64,000 bases of DNA from an uncultured Schlesneria sp. (GCA_903904835.1 CAIVEI010000145.1:1-64000), one strand, 5' to 3'; counted from the first letter of the stretch, positions 25,766-35,273 are shown. The notes: generated by a model from the sequence alone, not told the origin. Program-made: numbers and translations.

Positions 25766-26833
25766 ATGACCGTCCTCAAAGTTTTAATTGTCGATGATTC
25801 GGCACTGTTTCGAACATTGTTATCCAACATCCTTCGCGGCATACCAAACTGTGAAGTAATTGGGACGGCATCGACTGGCCAAACCGCACTACAGAAAATT
25901 ATCGAGCTTGAGCCTGATCTGGTGACGCTCGACATGGAAATGCCTGAGATGGATGGCATGGAAGTGCTGCAAGAACTGAAACGCCGACGCATCCGTTCCA
26001 AAGTCATCATCGTCAGCCGACACACGTCGGCGGGTGCTCAAATCACGACGGACGCACTTTTACAGGGGGCGTTCGATTTTGTTCTCAAACCGTCAAGCAA
26101 GGATCCGGCAGCCAATAGATCGGAATTGGAGCACGCTCTTTCGGAAAAAATTACGGCCATTCGGGAAAATACGGGACACGATGCTGGAACTACGGTTTCG
26201 CCAGCCCCGACCCAAGCTAAGCCTGAGTCGAATCGTCGACGAACAACAAGATGTGAAGCAGTGGTGATTGGGTGTTCGACCGGTGGTCCTGATGCATTAG
26301 GACAGGTTGTGCCCTACCTTGACCCGGATTTTCCGGTGCCGATCGTTATCGTTCAGCATATGCCGGAAGGATTTACAGGTTCCCTGGCCAAACGCTTGAA
26401 CGAGGCCAGCGAGCTCAATGTTGTCGAAGCATCCGACGGACTTGCTTTGAAAAAGGGGATGGCTGTTGTTGCGCGCGGGGGACGACATCTCAGGCTGGAA
26501 CGCCGGAGTGTCAATCAGGTCGTCGTACAACTGACGGAAGATCCCCATGAGCACAACTGTCGTCCCGCAGTTGATTACACTCTTCGTACCGCAGTCGAAG
26601 CGTATGACGGGCATCTTTTGACGGTTATTCTAACGGGAATGGGACGCGACGGAACTGAAGGGTGCCGTCTGGTGCGTGATAAGGGTGGCGAAGTGGTTGT
26701 GCAGGATGCGGAAGGATGTGTCGTATTTGGCATGCCAAAGTCGGTGATCAACGCCGGCCAGGCAGATTCCATTGTGCCACTGCCTCAAATCGCCGCCACG
26801 ATCAATTCGATTGTTGGTAAGTCAAAACGATGA
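25766..26833 (+). CDS. cheB: CheB protein-glutamate methylesterase
   Basis: Removes receptor methyl groups when phosphorylated by CheA. The 355 residues comprise a receiver (Asp56, Lys108), a basic/Pro linker (about 135-162) and the methylesterase with Ser171 (GCSTGGP), His198 (VQHMP) and Asp295 (GMGRDG). It starts three bases after the cheY stop codon, so the two are coupled. This is the last recognisable chemotaxis gene; the next gene, 107 bp on, encodes an unrelated membrane protein. Confidence 0.96.
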   Translation: MTVLKVLIVDDSALFRTLLSNILRGIPNCEVIGTASTGQTALQKIIELEPDLVTLDMEMPEMDGMEVLQELKRRRIRSKVIIVSRHTSAGAQITTDALLQGAFDFVLKPSSKDPAANRSELEHALSEKITAIRENTGHDAGTTVSPAPTQAKPESNRRRTTRCEAVVIGCSTGGPDALGQVVPYLDPDFPVPIVIVQHMPEGFTGSLAKRLNEASELNVVEASDGLALKKGMAVVARGGRHLRLERRSVNQVVVQLTEDPHEHNCRPAVDYTLRTAVEAYDGHLLTVILTGMGRDGTEGCRLVRDKGGEVVVQDAEGCVVFGMPKSVINAGQADSIVPLPQIAATINSIVGKSKR

Positions 26834-26940
26834 CTACTGCGTTTGGTCAGTAATCAGCGTACGACCTTGGGATGAAGCTGCCGAGCGTTTCAAGCTTGAA
26901 CAACTTCTGTTGAATTCAATTGTTCCGAGCAAATGTCATC

Positions 26941-28053
26941 GTGAACGCGACTCAATCACGCCAACGAATTGCGGGTTACGATCTGGCTCGTGCGATCGCC
27001 ATTTTTGGAATGATTGTCCATCACTTTATCATTGTTTCGGCGCTAGATCAGCAAAGTTCATCGTGGCTCTCGATACTGACATCTCTTGTGGACGGTCGTC
27101 CCGCTGCGATGTTTTTGATCCTGGCAGGCGTCGGAATCACGCTTCGATCATATCGCGCCGTGGAAGCCAGGGATCGCATTCTCATTGAACACGAGTCTGT
27201 GAATGTCTGGAAACGCGGGTGGTTGCTGCTTTTGCTTGGGTTTCTTAATTTACTCGTTTGGCCGGGTGATATTCTTCGTGTCTATGGAGTGTCTTTATTG
27301 CTGGCCTCAAAGCTGATTGACGCTTCAAATCGACGACTTCTTTGCGTTTCCGCTTTCTTTGCAGCGGGGTTTGCCATTTTGCTTTTCTTACTCGATTACG
27401 AGAAAAACTGGGATTGGAAAACGATGACTTATCATCACCTTTGGACGACCGAAGGACTATTTCGGAACCTGTTTTATGACGGATTCCGAGCCGTATTTCC
27501 GTGGAGCGGATTATTGTTTTTTGGAATGTGGCTGGGTCGACACGACTTGAGGAATCGCGCGGCGACTCTGAAGTGCGTGGCGATCGGATTCGCGGTCATG
27601 CTCATCGCGGAAGCCGTGTCAGCGACCAGCGTCGAAAATCTTTTATCAGAACCGAACTTTGACCGTGGACGGCGGGACGAAATCGTTTCGTTGTTTGGAA
27701 CGAAATCAATGCCGCCGCTCCCGCTGTTTCTGGCAGCGGCAGGTGGGCTGTCGGTAGCGGTCATTGGCGCTAGCATTTACATGGGTGAAACCTTTCCGCA
27801 CTCGATTGTCGTCAGGTCGCTCTCTGCGACCGGTCAGATGGCATTGACGTGGTACTTTGCTCATATCTATTTTGGTTTGGGGATGTTGGTAATTTTTCAC
27901 ACAATCGGCAATCGATCAATTGGATTCGCGATCGCAGGCGGATCTGCATTCTTCGTATTTGCAATTTTCGCTTCGTCGTTCTGGCGAAATCGGTATCAAT
28001 ACGGGCCGCTGGAATGGGCTTTTCGCCAACTTTCGAACAATTCGGCGCCCTGA
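26941..28053 (+). CDS. DUF418/DUF1624-type multi-pass membrane protein
   Basis: Integral membrane protein of about 370 residues with nine or ten hydrophobic helices. The first is RIAGYDLARAIAIFGMIVHHF, followed by DGRPAAMFLILAGVGI, a pattern shared by DUF418 and heparan-alpha-glucosaminide acetyltransferase-like (DUF1624) families. The His pair in MIVHHF matches the position linked to acyl transfer in HGSNAT, but activity is not shown for DUF418. I chose GTG 26941; TTG 26920 is an alternative. The C-terminus (FRQLSNNSAP) follows PLEWAFRQ, typical of DUF418. It may be co-transcribed with cheB or have its own promoter. Confidence 0.85.
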   Translation: MNATQSRQRIAGYDLARAIAIFGMIVHHFIIVSALDQQSSSWLSILTSLVDGRPAAMFLILAGVGITLRSYRAVEARDRILIEHESVNVWKRGWLLLLLGFLNLLVWPGDILRVYGVSLLLASKLIDASNRRLLCVSAFFAAGFAILLFLLDYEKNWDWKTMTYHHLWTTEGLFRNLFYDGFRAVFPWSGLLFFGMWLGRHDLRNRAATLKCVAIGFAVMLIAEAVSATSVENLLSEPNFDRGRRDEIVSLFGTKSMPPLPLFLAAAGGLSVAVIGASIYMGETFPHSIVVRSLSATGQMALTWYFAHIYFGLGMLVIFHTIGNRSIGFAIAGGSAFFVFAIFASSFWRNRYQYGPLEWAFRQLSNNSAP

Positions 28054-28418
28054 CGCAGGAAAAGTGTTCCCAGAAACTGGAATCTGACCCTTGGGAAGTG
28101 GTCAGCATGGGGGGATTTTCGCAATAATCACTAAGAACGCTGCAAATCGAACATTTTCCCCTGTAACTGGCGGCAAATCCCTATTACAAAACCTGATTTT
28201 GATATTGGAATTTGAACGAAACGCGAATTTTGAAGGACAAATTGCGTTCTGATCGGCCTGAAGTGGAAAGCGAATAACCTAACGATTCAGATTCGAAATT
28301 CCATTTTCGTCTAGTCAGGATCTCGTTTATCCACTAGACGACGCTAGAAACAAACATTCGCCGGTCTTTAAGCGACGAAACTGATTCAAAGATAACTACG
28401 AGCAAGAGGTGAGATTTA
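28054..28418. other. Intergenic region upstream of the desaturase
   Basis: The 365 bp hold no credible gene. The right half contains CTAGTCAGGATC and CACTAGACGACGCTAG near 28311-28349, a loosely symmetric pair around a possible promoter. I cannot define an operator. Confidence 0.3.
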
Positions 28419-29378
28419 ATGGACGGGGACGCTGGTTCGCAGACTGAGGGCGGGAAAGCAAACCGTGTTGTCGAAAGCAAATGGAAAAACGGGCTGGAAT
28501 GGCCTGCCGTGATTTGGATTGGCACCTTGCATCTGGGTGCTCTGGCGGCGCCGTTTTTCTTTTCTTGGGTCGGTTTTACGGTGTTCGCAGTAATGAGTTG
28601 GGTCACTGGTAGTCTTGGTATTTGTCTCGGCTTTCATCGTCTTTTGACTCATTCCAGCTTTGAGACTTATCGCCCCATTCGATGGATTCTTGCGTTGTTT
28701 GGCACGCTCGCAGGTGAAGGTCCTCCGATCATGTGGGTGTCGGTACATCGTAAACATCATCGTTTCAGCGATCAGGAGAACGACCCGCATGCTCCCCGCG
28801 ACGGCGCCTGGTGGAGTCACATGAACTGGATGTTTCCGAACTACGGGAAACAGCATTGGGCGAGTCTTTACCGCCAGTATGCTCCTGACCTGATGAAGGA
28901 CCGCTCGCTGCGGTTACTGGACAGAAGTTTTTTGTGGCTGCATTTGGGGCTGGGGATCGCCATGTTTTGCTCCGGCTGGCTGATCTGGGATCTCCGGACA
29001 GGGATCTCGCTGGTGGCCTGGGGAATGTTTTTGCGGCTGGTCTACATGCTGCATGTCACGTGGGCGGTGAACTCAGCCTCACACATGTGGGGTTATCGCA
29101 ATTATGAAACCCGGGACGACAGTCGCAATTTGTGGTGGGTTGGTCTTTTGGCATGGGGCGAAGGCTGGCATAACAACCATCACGCGTTCCCACGAGTCGC
29201 GCGTCACGGCCACCGCTGGTGGGAATTGGATATGAGTTACATGACAATTCTGCTGATGAAACGAATGGGACTTGCTTGGAACGTTGTTCCTGTGCCAGTC
29301 GCGATCGACAGTTCAGTCACCGAGCACGAGTTGGTTCTGGACCAAACCCAGTCAGAAACGCAAAGAATTTCTGCCTGA
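28419..29378 (+). CDS. Acyl-CoA/acyl-lipid fatty acid desaturase
   Basis: Membrane di-iron enzyme that inserts a cis double bond, probably at delta-9, into fatty acyl chains. All three histidine boxes are present in 319 residues: HRLLTH (73-78), HRKHH (110-114) and HNNHH (251-255). Four hydrophobic helices (around 30-50, 52-72, 90-108 and 165-205) fit the stearoyl-CoA desaturase fold. FSDQENDPHAPRDGAWWSH after box 2 is highly typical. SD GAGGTGAG precedes ATG 28419. It would adjust membrane fluidity. No electron-donor gene is adjacent. Confidence 0.94.
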   Translation: MDGDAGSQTEGGKANRVVESKWKNGLEWPAVIWIGTLHLGALAAPFFFSWVGFTVFAVMSWVTGSLGICLGFHRLLTHSSFETYRPIRWILALFGTLAGEGPPIMWVSVHRKHHRFSDQENDPHAPRDGAWWSHMNWMFPNYGKQHWASLYRQYAPDLMKDRSLRLLDRSFLWLHLGLGIAMFCSGWLIWDLRTGISLVAWGMFLRLVYMLHVTWAVNSASHMWGYRNYETRDDSRNLWWVGLLAWGEGWHNNHHAFPRVARHGHRWWELDMSYMTILLMKRMGLAWNVVPVPVAIDSSVTEHELVLDQTQSETQRISA

Positions 29379-29678
29379 CGGTCAGCCCTCTGAAAGTGCG
29401 CGACGAAGGCCGCGTTTGGGGGACGACATGTAATGGTTCAGGTCGCTTTAGACGCTAGCAGCGTCGGCCACGTGGCCGATGCCGCCAGCATCGGAACCGA
29501 TCGGATCACACAACGTCCCGAACATTAACGGTGACAGAAATCGATCCGCGACAAGCTGGCTGGAAAAACCCGGTGTCCAATCTCGCCTGGCGATCTTACC
29601 CTTCAATGTGCCTAATCCGCAGATCGGCGAGCGCGTATATTCTGGTTCGAAGCCGAAGAAATTGCAGTCGTGTGGACC
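29379..29678. other. Convergent intergenic region with a perfect palindrome
   Basis: Between the desaturase (plus) and the hydrolase (minus) lies TCGGCCACGTGGCCGA (29464-29479), a 16-bp perfect palindrome inside a longer imperfect hairpin. It could act in termination on both strands. The rest holds only overlapping, unconvincing frames. Confidence 0.5.
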
Positions 29679-30767
29679 TTATCGCGCGTTCGAGGCGGTC
29701 GGCGGCATCAGCGGTTTGGGGAAGCCCTTGAGGGCATCGATCAAGAACTCCGTCGTCGTGGCGTGTTTCGCGTCCGGTGCGCCTGGATAAACCAGCTCGC
29801 ACGGCACGCCGGCCTCCTTGCATTTTTCCTGGAGCTTCACGCCGTAGTTCGCCGTGTGCGTCGGGTCTTTTTGTTCCCGTCCGAGTGCGGGGGCGGACGT
29901 GTAATTCAGATAGATTGCCGGATCGTCAGCGGTGACGTGTTCGATCGGCGAATATTCCTTGATCCACGGCAGCACCTCTTCGCGGTGCTCCGAAAATTCC
30001 GCGAAGCGAGTGTCGCGCGTCTTGATGTCATTGGGGTCCATAAAGCCGAACGCGTGTCCGCCGTAGCGGCTGTTCGGCGTCCATTCCTTAAGCTGCTTTG
30101 GATCGAGTGACGTCTGTGCTCCATCGACCGCTGCACACCAAAGTCTCGTGGATTCGCGCGCGATTGGATCGCTGTTGTTCGGGTCGGCCATGTCCTGGTG
30201 AAATGCGAGCCACAGCGAGGAGCACGCGCCGGCGCTGCCGCCGCTCGCGCCGATGCGTGACTTGTCGATGTTCCACTCCGCTGCCTTGCTGCGTACGAAT
30301 TGCAGTGCGCACGCTGCATCCTCAAGTGGCGCCTTCACTGGCGGCTTAACGCCCGCGAGTTGTGCCTGCCATGCGTAACGGTAGTTGATGGAAACCACCG
30401 AGATCCCTGCATCAAGCATCTTCTGAACCTTGGGGCCGACGCTTCTCTTGTCTCCCGCCACCCAGCCCCCGCCGTGGATGAAGAACAAAAGCGGTGCGGG
30501 CCGGTCAGACTTCGCCTGCCAGAAATCGAGTACCTGCCGCTCATGCGTGCCGTAGGGGACGTTTGCGTGCGTTGGGGCGGGTTGCGGATCGGCGGGTTTC
30601 ACGGGGGCCTTGGGTTTGGTGTCCGACTTCACGGGCACATCGACGGAAACAGCCGGGGTGGCGGAAGGTGCCGCTTTCGGGGCAACAGCGTCGGTTTCCG
30701 CTCGTGTTGAGAGAGCGTTCAGCAGCAACACGAGGGTGGCGACGAAGATTGGTGCGGTTTGAATCAT
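29679..30767 (-). CDS. Secreted alpha/beta hydrolase (BD-FAE/esterase-lipase type)
   Basis: A 362-residue hydrolase with a signal peptide (about 1-23), then a 45-residue Pro/Ala/Lys linker. The catalytic domain has the oxyanion motif HGGG (98-101) and nucleophile Ser178 in GASGGSAG. The C-terminal HATTTEF carries the probable catalytic His. The family includes acetylxylan and feruloyl-type esterases. Bases look more GC-rich and codons more G/C-ending than in the flanking genes, and the linker is unusual, which hints at transfer. The bond it cuts is unknown. Confidence 0.88.
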   Translation of the reverse strand: MIQTAPIFVATLVLLLNALSTRAETDAVAPKAAPSATPAVSVDVPVKSDTKPKAPVKPADPQPAPTHANVPYGTHERQVLDFWQAKSDRPAPLLFFIHGGGWVAGDKRSVGPKVQKMLDAGISVVSINYRYAWQAQLAGVKPPVKAPLEDAACALQFVRSKAAEWNIDKSRIGASGGSAGACSSLWLAFHQDMADPNNSDPIARESTRLWCAAVDGAQTSLDPKQLKEWTPNSRYGGHAFGFMDPNDIKTRDTRFAEFSEHREEVLPWIKEYSPIEHVTADDPAIYLNYTSAPALGREQKDPTHTANYGVKLQEKCKEAGVPCELVYPGAPDAKHATTTEFLIDALKGFPKPLMPPTASNAR

Positions 30768-31105
30768 GAGAGTTTCCTGTTTCAGGAAGAGCGATTTTTT
30801 ACGGGCTTCAGGCGAGAGAAAGGATGATGACTCAGCGATCGGTTCATCTGGGAGATAACGTATGACCTTTTGCTTGTCTTGTTAACACGTCGACAGTCTT
30901 GATTTTGGACGCAGGCTGCGCGTGGCTGGTGGCTGACGACGCATCCTGTTTCCGTCGCTCTGACGAGACGCCGACGTAGCCAATTGTACCTTCAATTTCC
31001 TATATTCGCATTCAAGAAATTCTTCCAAAAACTCGCAGCCCGAACCTTTTGTCCCGATCTTGAATGGGTAGTACCCCAGAGGTCGAAGACCGGAAAAAGG
31101 AAACC
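30768..31105. other. Divergent promoter region between two hydrolases
   Basis: The 338 bp hold the start regions of both hydrolase genes. TTTCCTGTTTCAGG near the minus-strand gene contains a possible ribosome site. I recognise no operator or ORF. Confidence 0.35.
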
Positions 31106-32086
31106 ATGAACAACCGCGCTCCTATCGGCACTCATCAAACCGTTTGCATGTTGCTTTACTGTCTGCTGGCTTTGAACTGCGCAAGCTTAGAGATGCATGC
31201 TCAGGATGCCACGTTCAAGGTCCCTGATGACGTCACCTTTCGCGTTGCTGACATCAACAGCGAAGGGACCCGGATCGCGGCGGAATTGTTTTCGCCGACC
31301 AATTCCGACGGCAAGCTGCCGACGATCATCATGAGCCATGGCTGGGGCGGGACAGCTGAGTCGCTTCGACCGGATGCCATTGTCTTTGCTCGAGCGGGAT
31401 TTCTCGTCGTGACGATCGACTATCGCGGCTGGGGCAAGAGCGACTCGCGTTTGGTCGCCGTCGGTAAGCCTGAAATGAAGGACGACAAACTATTTGCTGA
31501 AGTCAAAGAAGTCCGGGGGGCTGTCGACCCGATCGACCAGACGACCGACATTCTGAATGCGATTCACTGGGTTGCTGGCGAGAAACGGTGCGATCCCGAT
31601 CGGATAGGCATCTGGGGTTCCTCCTTCTCTGGCGGACACGTTGTATACGTGGCTGCTCGTGATCCACGTGTGAAAGCGTTTGTCAGCCAGGTCGGATCGA
31701 TGGACGGTCGCTGGGTGCTCGGCAATCCCCAACTGAAAGCCTACACGATCAGCCAGGGGACTGGCCGCACACGTGGGCAGATCGGGTACCCCAAACCGGG
31801 CGAGAAATTCGGCACTTTGAATGGGGCACCTGTCATCGAGAAATTCATCGGCTACGCTCCGATCGAAGACATCGGCCGCTGCGAACGCTGCGCGAAGTTG
31901 TTCATCATCGCCGAAAACGAAGAGCTGTTCGACAATAAGGATCATGCCATTTTAGCGCATCAACGCGCGACCGGGGTAAAGAAACTCGTCACCGTCGCAG
32001 GGATCAAACACTACGGGATTTACCGGGAAAAACGGGGCGAGGCTCAGCAATTAGCCATCGACTGGTTTCTTGAACATCTGAAGTAG
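31106..32086 (+). CDS. Secreted alpha/beta hydrolase (CocE/S15-like)
   Basis: A 326-residue hydrolase starting at ATG 31106 behind AAAAAGGAAACC; an upstream in-frame ATG at 31064 would bury the signal sequence. After a signal peptide (about 1-32) comes a lipase-like domain: MSHGWGGTAES near 76-86, DYRGWGKSD, then nucleophile Ser173 in WGSSFSGGH. The catalytic His is probably in GIKHYGIY near the end. It resembles X-Pro dipeptidyl-peptidase/cocaine-esterase-like and dienelactone-hydrolase-like proteins. It precedes a sulfatase by 124 bp and may work on the same polymer. Confidence 0.87.
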   Translation: MNNRAPIGTHQTVCMLLYCLLALNCASLEMHAQDATFKVPDDVTFRVADINSEGTRIAAELFSPTNSDGKLPTIIMSHGWGGTAESLRPDAIVFARAGFLVVTIDYRGWGKSDSRLVAVGKPEMKDDKLFAEVKEVRGAVDPIDQTTDILNAIHWVAGEKRCDPDRIGIWGSSFSGGHVVYVAARDPRVKAFVSQVGSMDGRWVLGNPQLKAYTISQGTGRTRGQIGYPKPGEKFGTLNGAPVIEKFIGYAPIEDIGRCERCAKLFIIAENEELFDNKDHAILAHQRATGVKKLVTVAGIKHYGIYREKRGEAQQLAIDWFLEHLK

Positions 32087-32210
32087 CGTTGATGGGGGGA
32101 GTGGGGCGGTTCGAAGCGCACACGATCATGCGAAACTTGCTGTGATCTCCAGGGTTTAAATAGAATAGCCGTCAGATACAAATCTATTGATTATCTCCAA
32201 GGTCAGATCC

Positions 32211-34118
32211 ATGAGCTGTCGTTCACTTTTGGTTGCGATGTTTTTGACTGTTTTGTCTGGGCAATCCTTCGCCACCGACTCGCCGAATGTCGTTTACATC
32301 ATGGCTGATGATCTGGGCTGGGGGGATTTGAGCGTGCATGGCGGCTTGCCGACACCAAGCATCGACAAGCTTTTTACGGAGGGTGTCGAGCTGACGAATT
32401 TCATGGGCTGGTGCGTCTGCTCACCGACCCGCGCGATGCTGCTGACGGGTCGCCATCCGTATCGGGTGGGCACTGGCCCAGAGACCGGCGGTGAGTTGGC
32501 GAAACAAGAAACCACGATCGCCACGGCTTTTAAGTCGCATGGTTATCACACTGGGGTCTTCGGCAAATGGCACAATGGAGCTGATCCTGCAACGCCAGAG
32601 TTCCAGCAAGCTTACGAGGAGGCTTGGAAGGAGCGACCGAACAGAAATTACAAAGGTGGTCTGGGGGTCAATGAGCACGGCTTTGACGAAGCCTGGGTTT
32701 ATTACGGTGGCGGAGCTGACTACTTTAACCGGCGCAATAGCGGTGGACGCGGCCCGATTAGTTGGTGGCACAATCGCGAACATCGCCCGCAAGATGTCGG
32801 CTATACCGAGGACTTGATCACGGAACACGTCGTGGAATTCATTCGCGACAATAAGGATCGTCCGTTCTTCTGCTATGTTCCGTTCCATCTGATCCACGCG
32901 CCGATGCAGGCGAAAGACTCAGACCTGGCTGGCGTGGACGAGAAGGTAACGGATCAGACTCAGCGCGTTTATTCGGCAATGGTGCAATCGATGGACAAGA
33001 ACGTCGCCGCCATCCTGGCCGAACTCGACAAACTGGGCCTGCGTGACGACACCATCGTCGTGTTCACGAGCGACAATGGCGCGACGAAGGACGGTCGAAA
33101 TCTGCCGTTCCGCGGCGGAAAGCATTCTCTTTTTGAAGGGGGCACCCACTTGCCGACAGTTGTTCATTGGCCCAACGGAAAAGTCGTGAATGGTCGTTGG
33201 GACGGCTTGTGCGGAGCGCTCGACATGTTCCCCACGCTGTTGGCGATGACAGGGCTCAAGATGCCCTCGACGCGCCCGCTCGACGGCAAAAACATCTGGC
33301 CCGCACTGCGTGATCGCGGTCCCAGCCCGGTGGAAAGCTACTATTGGTCGTGGCACAACGAGGATGCCATCCGCACTGCCAATTGGCGGCTGCATCGTTT
33401 CGCCGACCGTGTGGAGCTGTACGATATTCGCGAGGACATCGGCGAAACAGTCAATGTCGCTGACAAGCATCCAGACATCGTTTCATCACTGGAAAAGAAG
33501 ATGAACGACTGGGTCATGTCGATGGGGGTGGCGCTCAGTCATCTACCCCCACCGGCGACGGTTGATGCCAAGCCAGAGCCAAAAAAGGAAGTGCTGGAGA
33601 TCTCGGTGACGGTCACTGGCAAGGCGAAACCAAAGGATTCTTTACTGGTTCAATTCGCTCGATACGAAGGGAATGTGTTTGCGACCGACTATATCGAGTA
33701 CGACATTGCCGTAGGGACCGGCAGCCCACTCAAAGGCTTCTATTACACACCGTTCAAGGGCAACTCCAATGACCAACCCCGGAACGAATTCAAACGTGGC
33801 GAAGGTGTCGATCAGTTTGGCCGCGATCAGGCGACAGGCCCGGAACCCAAAGGAGGGGCCGGGGTGTGGGAACATCGGATCATCGGTCTTTCCAGCTATG
33901 GGCCAGGGATTCTGCCGGGGCACGGGATCACGTTCAAAGGAGCCAAGCCGGGTCATTACAAAATCTACATCGACAACCTGAACATTCGCCATGCTGACGG
34001 CACAACGACCCCCTTATGGACGAACGGCAAGGACACCCGAGTCAACAAGATCAAGGAGAACGATCTCTTTGAGGGAATAACAATTCGGACGGTAGACATG
34101 GCCGATGTCGGCAAGTGA
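32211..34118 (+). CDS. Sulfatase with an extra C-terminal domain
   Basis: A 635-residue secreted arylsulfatase-type enzyme from ATG 32211. The signal peptide (about 1-22) precedes MADDLGWGD with metal Asp33-Asp34; the formylglycine site is C70-S-P-T-R. VFTSDNGATKDGRN is another metal-site block. The sulfatase ends near residue 455. About 180 further residues (KEVLEISVTVTGKAKPKDSL through a Gly/Pro-rich part to FEGITIRTVDM) form a probable beta-sandwich of unknown type. Most sulfatases of this class end without it. Substrate binding or cell-surface display is possible. A convergent FGE-fold gene follows. Confidence 0.92.
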   Translation: MSCRSLLVAMFLTVLSGQSFATDSPNVVYIMADDLGWGDLSVHGGLPTPSIDKLFTEGVELTNFMGWCVCSPTRAMLLTGRHPYRVGTGPETGGELAKQETTIATAFKSHGYHTGVFGKWHNGADPATPEFQQAYEEAWKERPNRNYKGGLGVNEHGFDEAWVYYGGGADYFNRRNSGGRGPISWWHNREHRPQDVGYTEDLITEHVVEFIRDNKDRPFFCYVPFHLIHAPMQAKDSDLAGVDEKVTDQTQRVYSAMVQSMDKNVAAILAELDKLGLRDDTIVVFTSDNGATKDGRNLPFRGGKHSLFEGGTHLPTVVHWPNGKVVNGRWDGLCGALDMFPTLLAMTGLKMPSTRPLDGKNIWPALRDRGPSPVESYYWSWHNEDAIRTANWRLHRFADRVELYDIREDIGETVNVADKHPDIVSSLEKKMNDWVMSMGVALSHLPPPATVDAKPEPKKEVLEISVTVTGKAKPKDSLLVQFARYEGNVFATDYIEYDIAVGTGSPLKGFYYTPFKGNSNDQPRNEFKRGEGVDQFGRDQATGPEPKGGAGVWEHRIIGLSSYGPGILPGHGITFKGAKPGHYKIYIDNLNIRHADGTTTPLWTNGKDTRVNKIKENDLFEGITIRTVDMADVGK

Positions 34119-34186
34119 TGTCATCGCCAGTGTGATGCAGAACAATGATCACTTGGGGAGTGATGCACGTGGGCATCGACTATCTG

Positions 34187-34221
34187 GCTACTGGATGTCC
34201 CTGCGGTGGACATCCAGTAGC
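34187..34221. terminator. Convergent hairpin, perfect 14-bp stem
   Basis: GCTACTGGATGTCC (34187-34200) pairs exactly with GGACATCCAGTAGC (34208-34221) around a 7-nt loop. It sits between converging genes, which suits a bidirectional terminator, though T-tracts are weak. Its CTACTGG/CCAGTAG ends resemble the other dispersed hairpins in this window. Confidence 0.65.
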
Positions 34222-34280
34222 TTGGTGGGGAAGCATCACGACATCTTTGTTTTTTTCCTTTCCCTATGAATCGGGGAAAT

Positions 34281-35273
34281 TCATTTTTCCCGGACGACTC
34301 GAAAACTGTTTCCGTAGTCTCGATATGTCGGTGTTTCACTATTACGTCGAGCACATCGCAGATGGAACGAATTATTATAGAAACCGCCTCCGCGGAGGAC
34401 TCGCGTTGTTCCCTTCAGCGGCCCTGTGGGGTCATCGGTGGTTGATCGGCCGTAGTAATTCTCGTCGTACCAGTCCGAGCACCATTCCCAGGCGTTCCCG
34501 TGCATGTCGTACAGGCCAAATTTGTTCGGCAGAAACTTGCCCACGGGTGCCGTCCAGACGAAGCCGTCACTTCCGATGAGATACAGTGACCGCACTTTTT
34601 TTTCTGGTGATTTTGGATAAAGCGCATTCAGTCGACTCGAATCCGCAGAATTCCCAAACCGGAAAAGTTGCTCGGGTTCGTCTCCAAACGAATATCGTTG
34701 TACGCTTCCCGCCCGACAGGCATATTCCCATTCGGCCTCAGTGGGAAGTCGATAGGTCTTTCCTTCTTTTTCGCTTAACCATTCACAGAATGCGACGGCA
34801 TCGTTCCAGGTGACGTAGATGACCGAATGAGTCTGTTCAATCTTCCATGCGATCGGTTCCCATGGGCGAAATCGAGTCGATTCCACCATGTTTCCATCTT
34901 TGTCGAAACCCCAACTTGGATTGCCATCCACTTCCGCTTCAGTCTTGTATTTCGCGTCGTAATAAAATTTGAGGAACTGATTCAAGGTGACTTCATATTG
35001 TCCCATGAAGAACGGTTTCGTAATTCGGACGGTGTGTTGGGGAAGTTCGGCATCAATCCAACTGCGGTCAAAATTGTGATATTTCTTCAACAGCGTTGTC
35101 GTCGTTTCCTCAGCCCCCATCTGGAATTCTCCTGCGGGAATCTCAACCAGTTTCATATTGATACTGTTTGTGATCACCACGGGTTCAGCCGCCCGGACGA
35201 CATGGTCTGCCCCGATTCGGATTGATGAGAGGACAAGAATGAATATGAAATCGAGAACACGATTTCCCCGCAT
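34281..35273 (-). CDS. FGE-sulfatase (SUMF1-fold) protein lacking the catalytic Cys pair
   Basis: A 330-residue protein with a signal-like N-terminus (about 1-28) and the formylglycine-generating-enzyme fold: FQMGAEETTTT, PVTWNDAVAFCEWLSE-like segment (ITYVTWNDAVAFCEWL region), RLPTEAEWEYACRAG and LYDMHGNAWEWCSDWY, and a C-terminal RVLRGGGFYNN. True bacterial FGE has two active-site cysteines after RGGSF (LCH and SYC); here these positions read YNN and FHL, so sulfatase activation is unlikely. The fold is also used for other binding and catalytic roles. It converges on a sulfatase, but the missing cysteines argue that another enzyme matures the sulfatases. Confidence 0.88.
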   Translation of the reverse strand: MRGNRVLDFIFILVLSSIRIGADHVVRAAEPVVITNSINMKLVEIPAGEFQMGAEETTTTLLKKYHNFDRSWIDAELPQHTVRITKPFFMGQYEVTLNQFLKFYYDAKYKTEAEVDGNPSWGFDKDGNMVESTRFRPWEPIAWKIEQTHSVIYVTWNDAVAFCEWLSEKEGKTYRLPTEAEWEYACRAGSVQRYSFGDEPEQLFRFGNSADSSRLNALYPKSPEKKVRSLYLIGSDGFVWTAPVGKFLPNKFGLYDMHGNAWEWCSDWYDENYYGRSTTDDPTGPLKGTTRVLRGGGFYNNSFHLRCARRNSETPTYRDYGNSFRVVREK

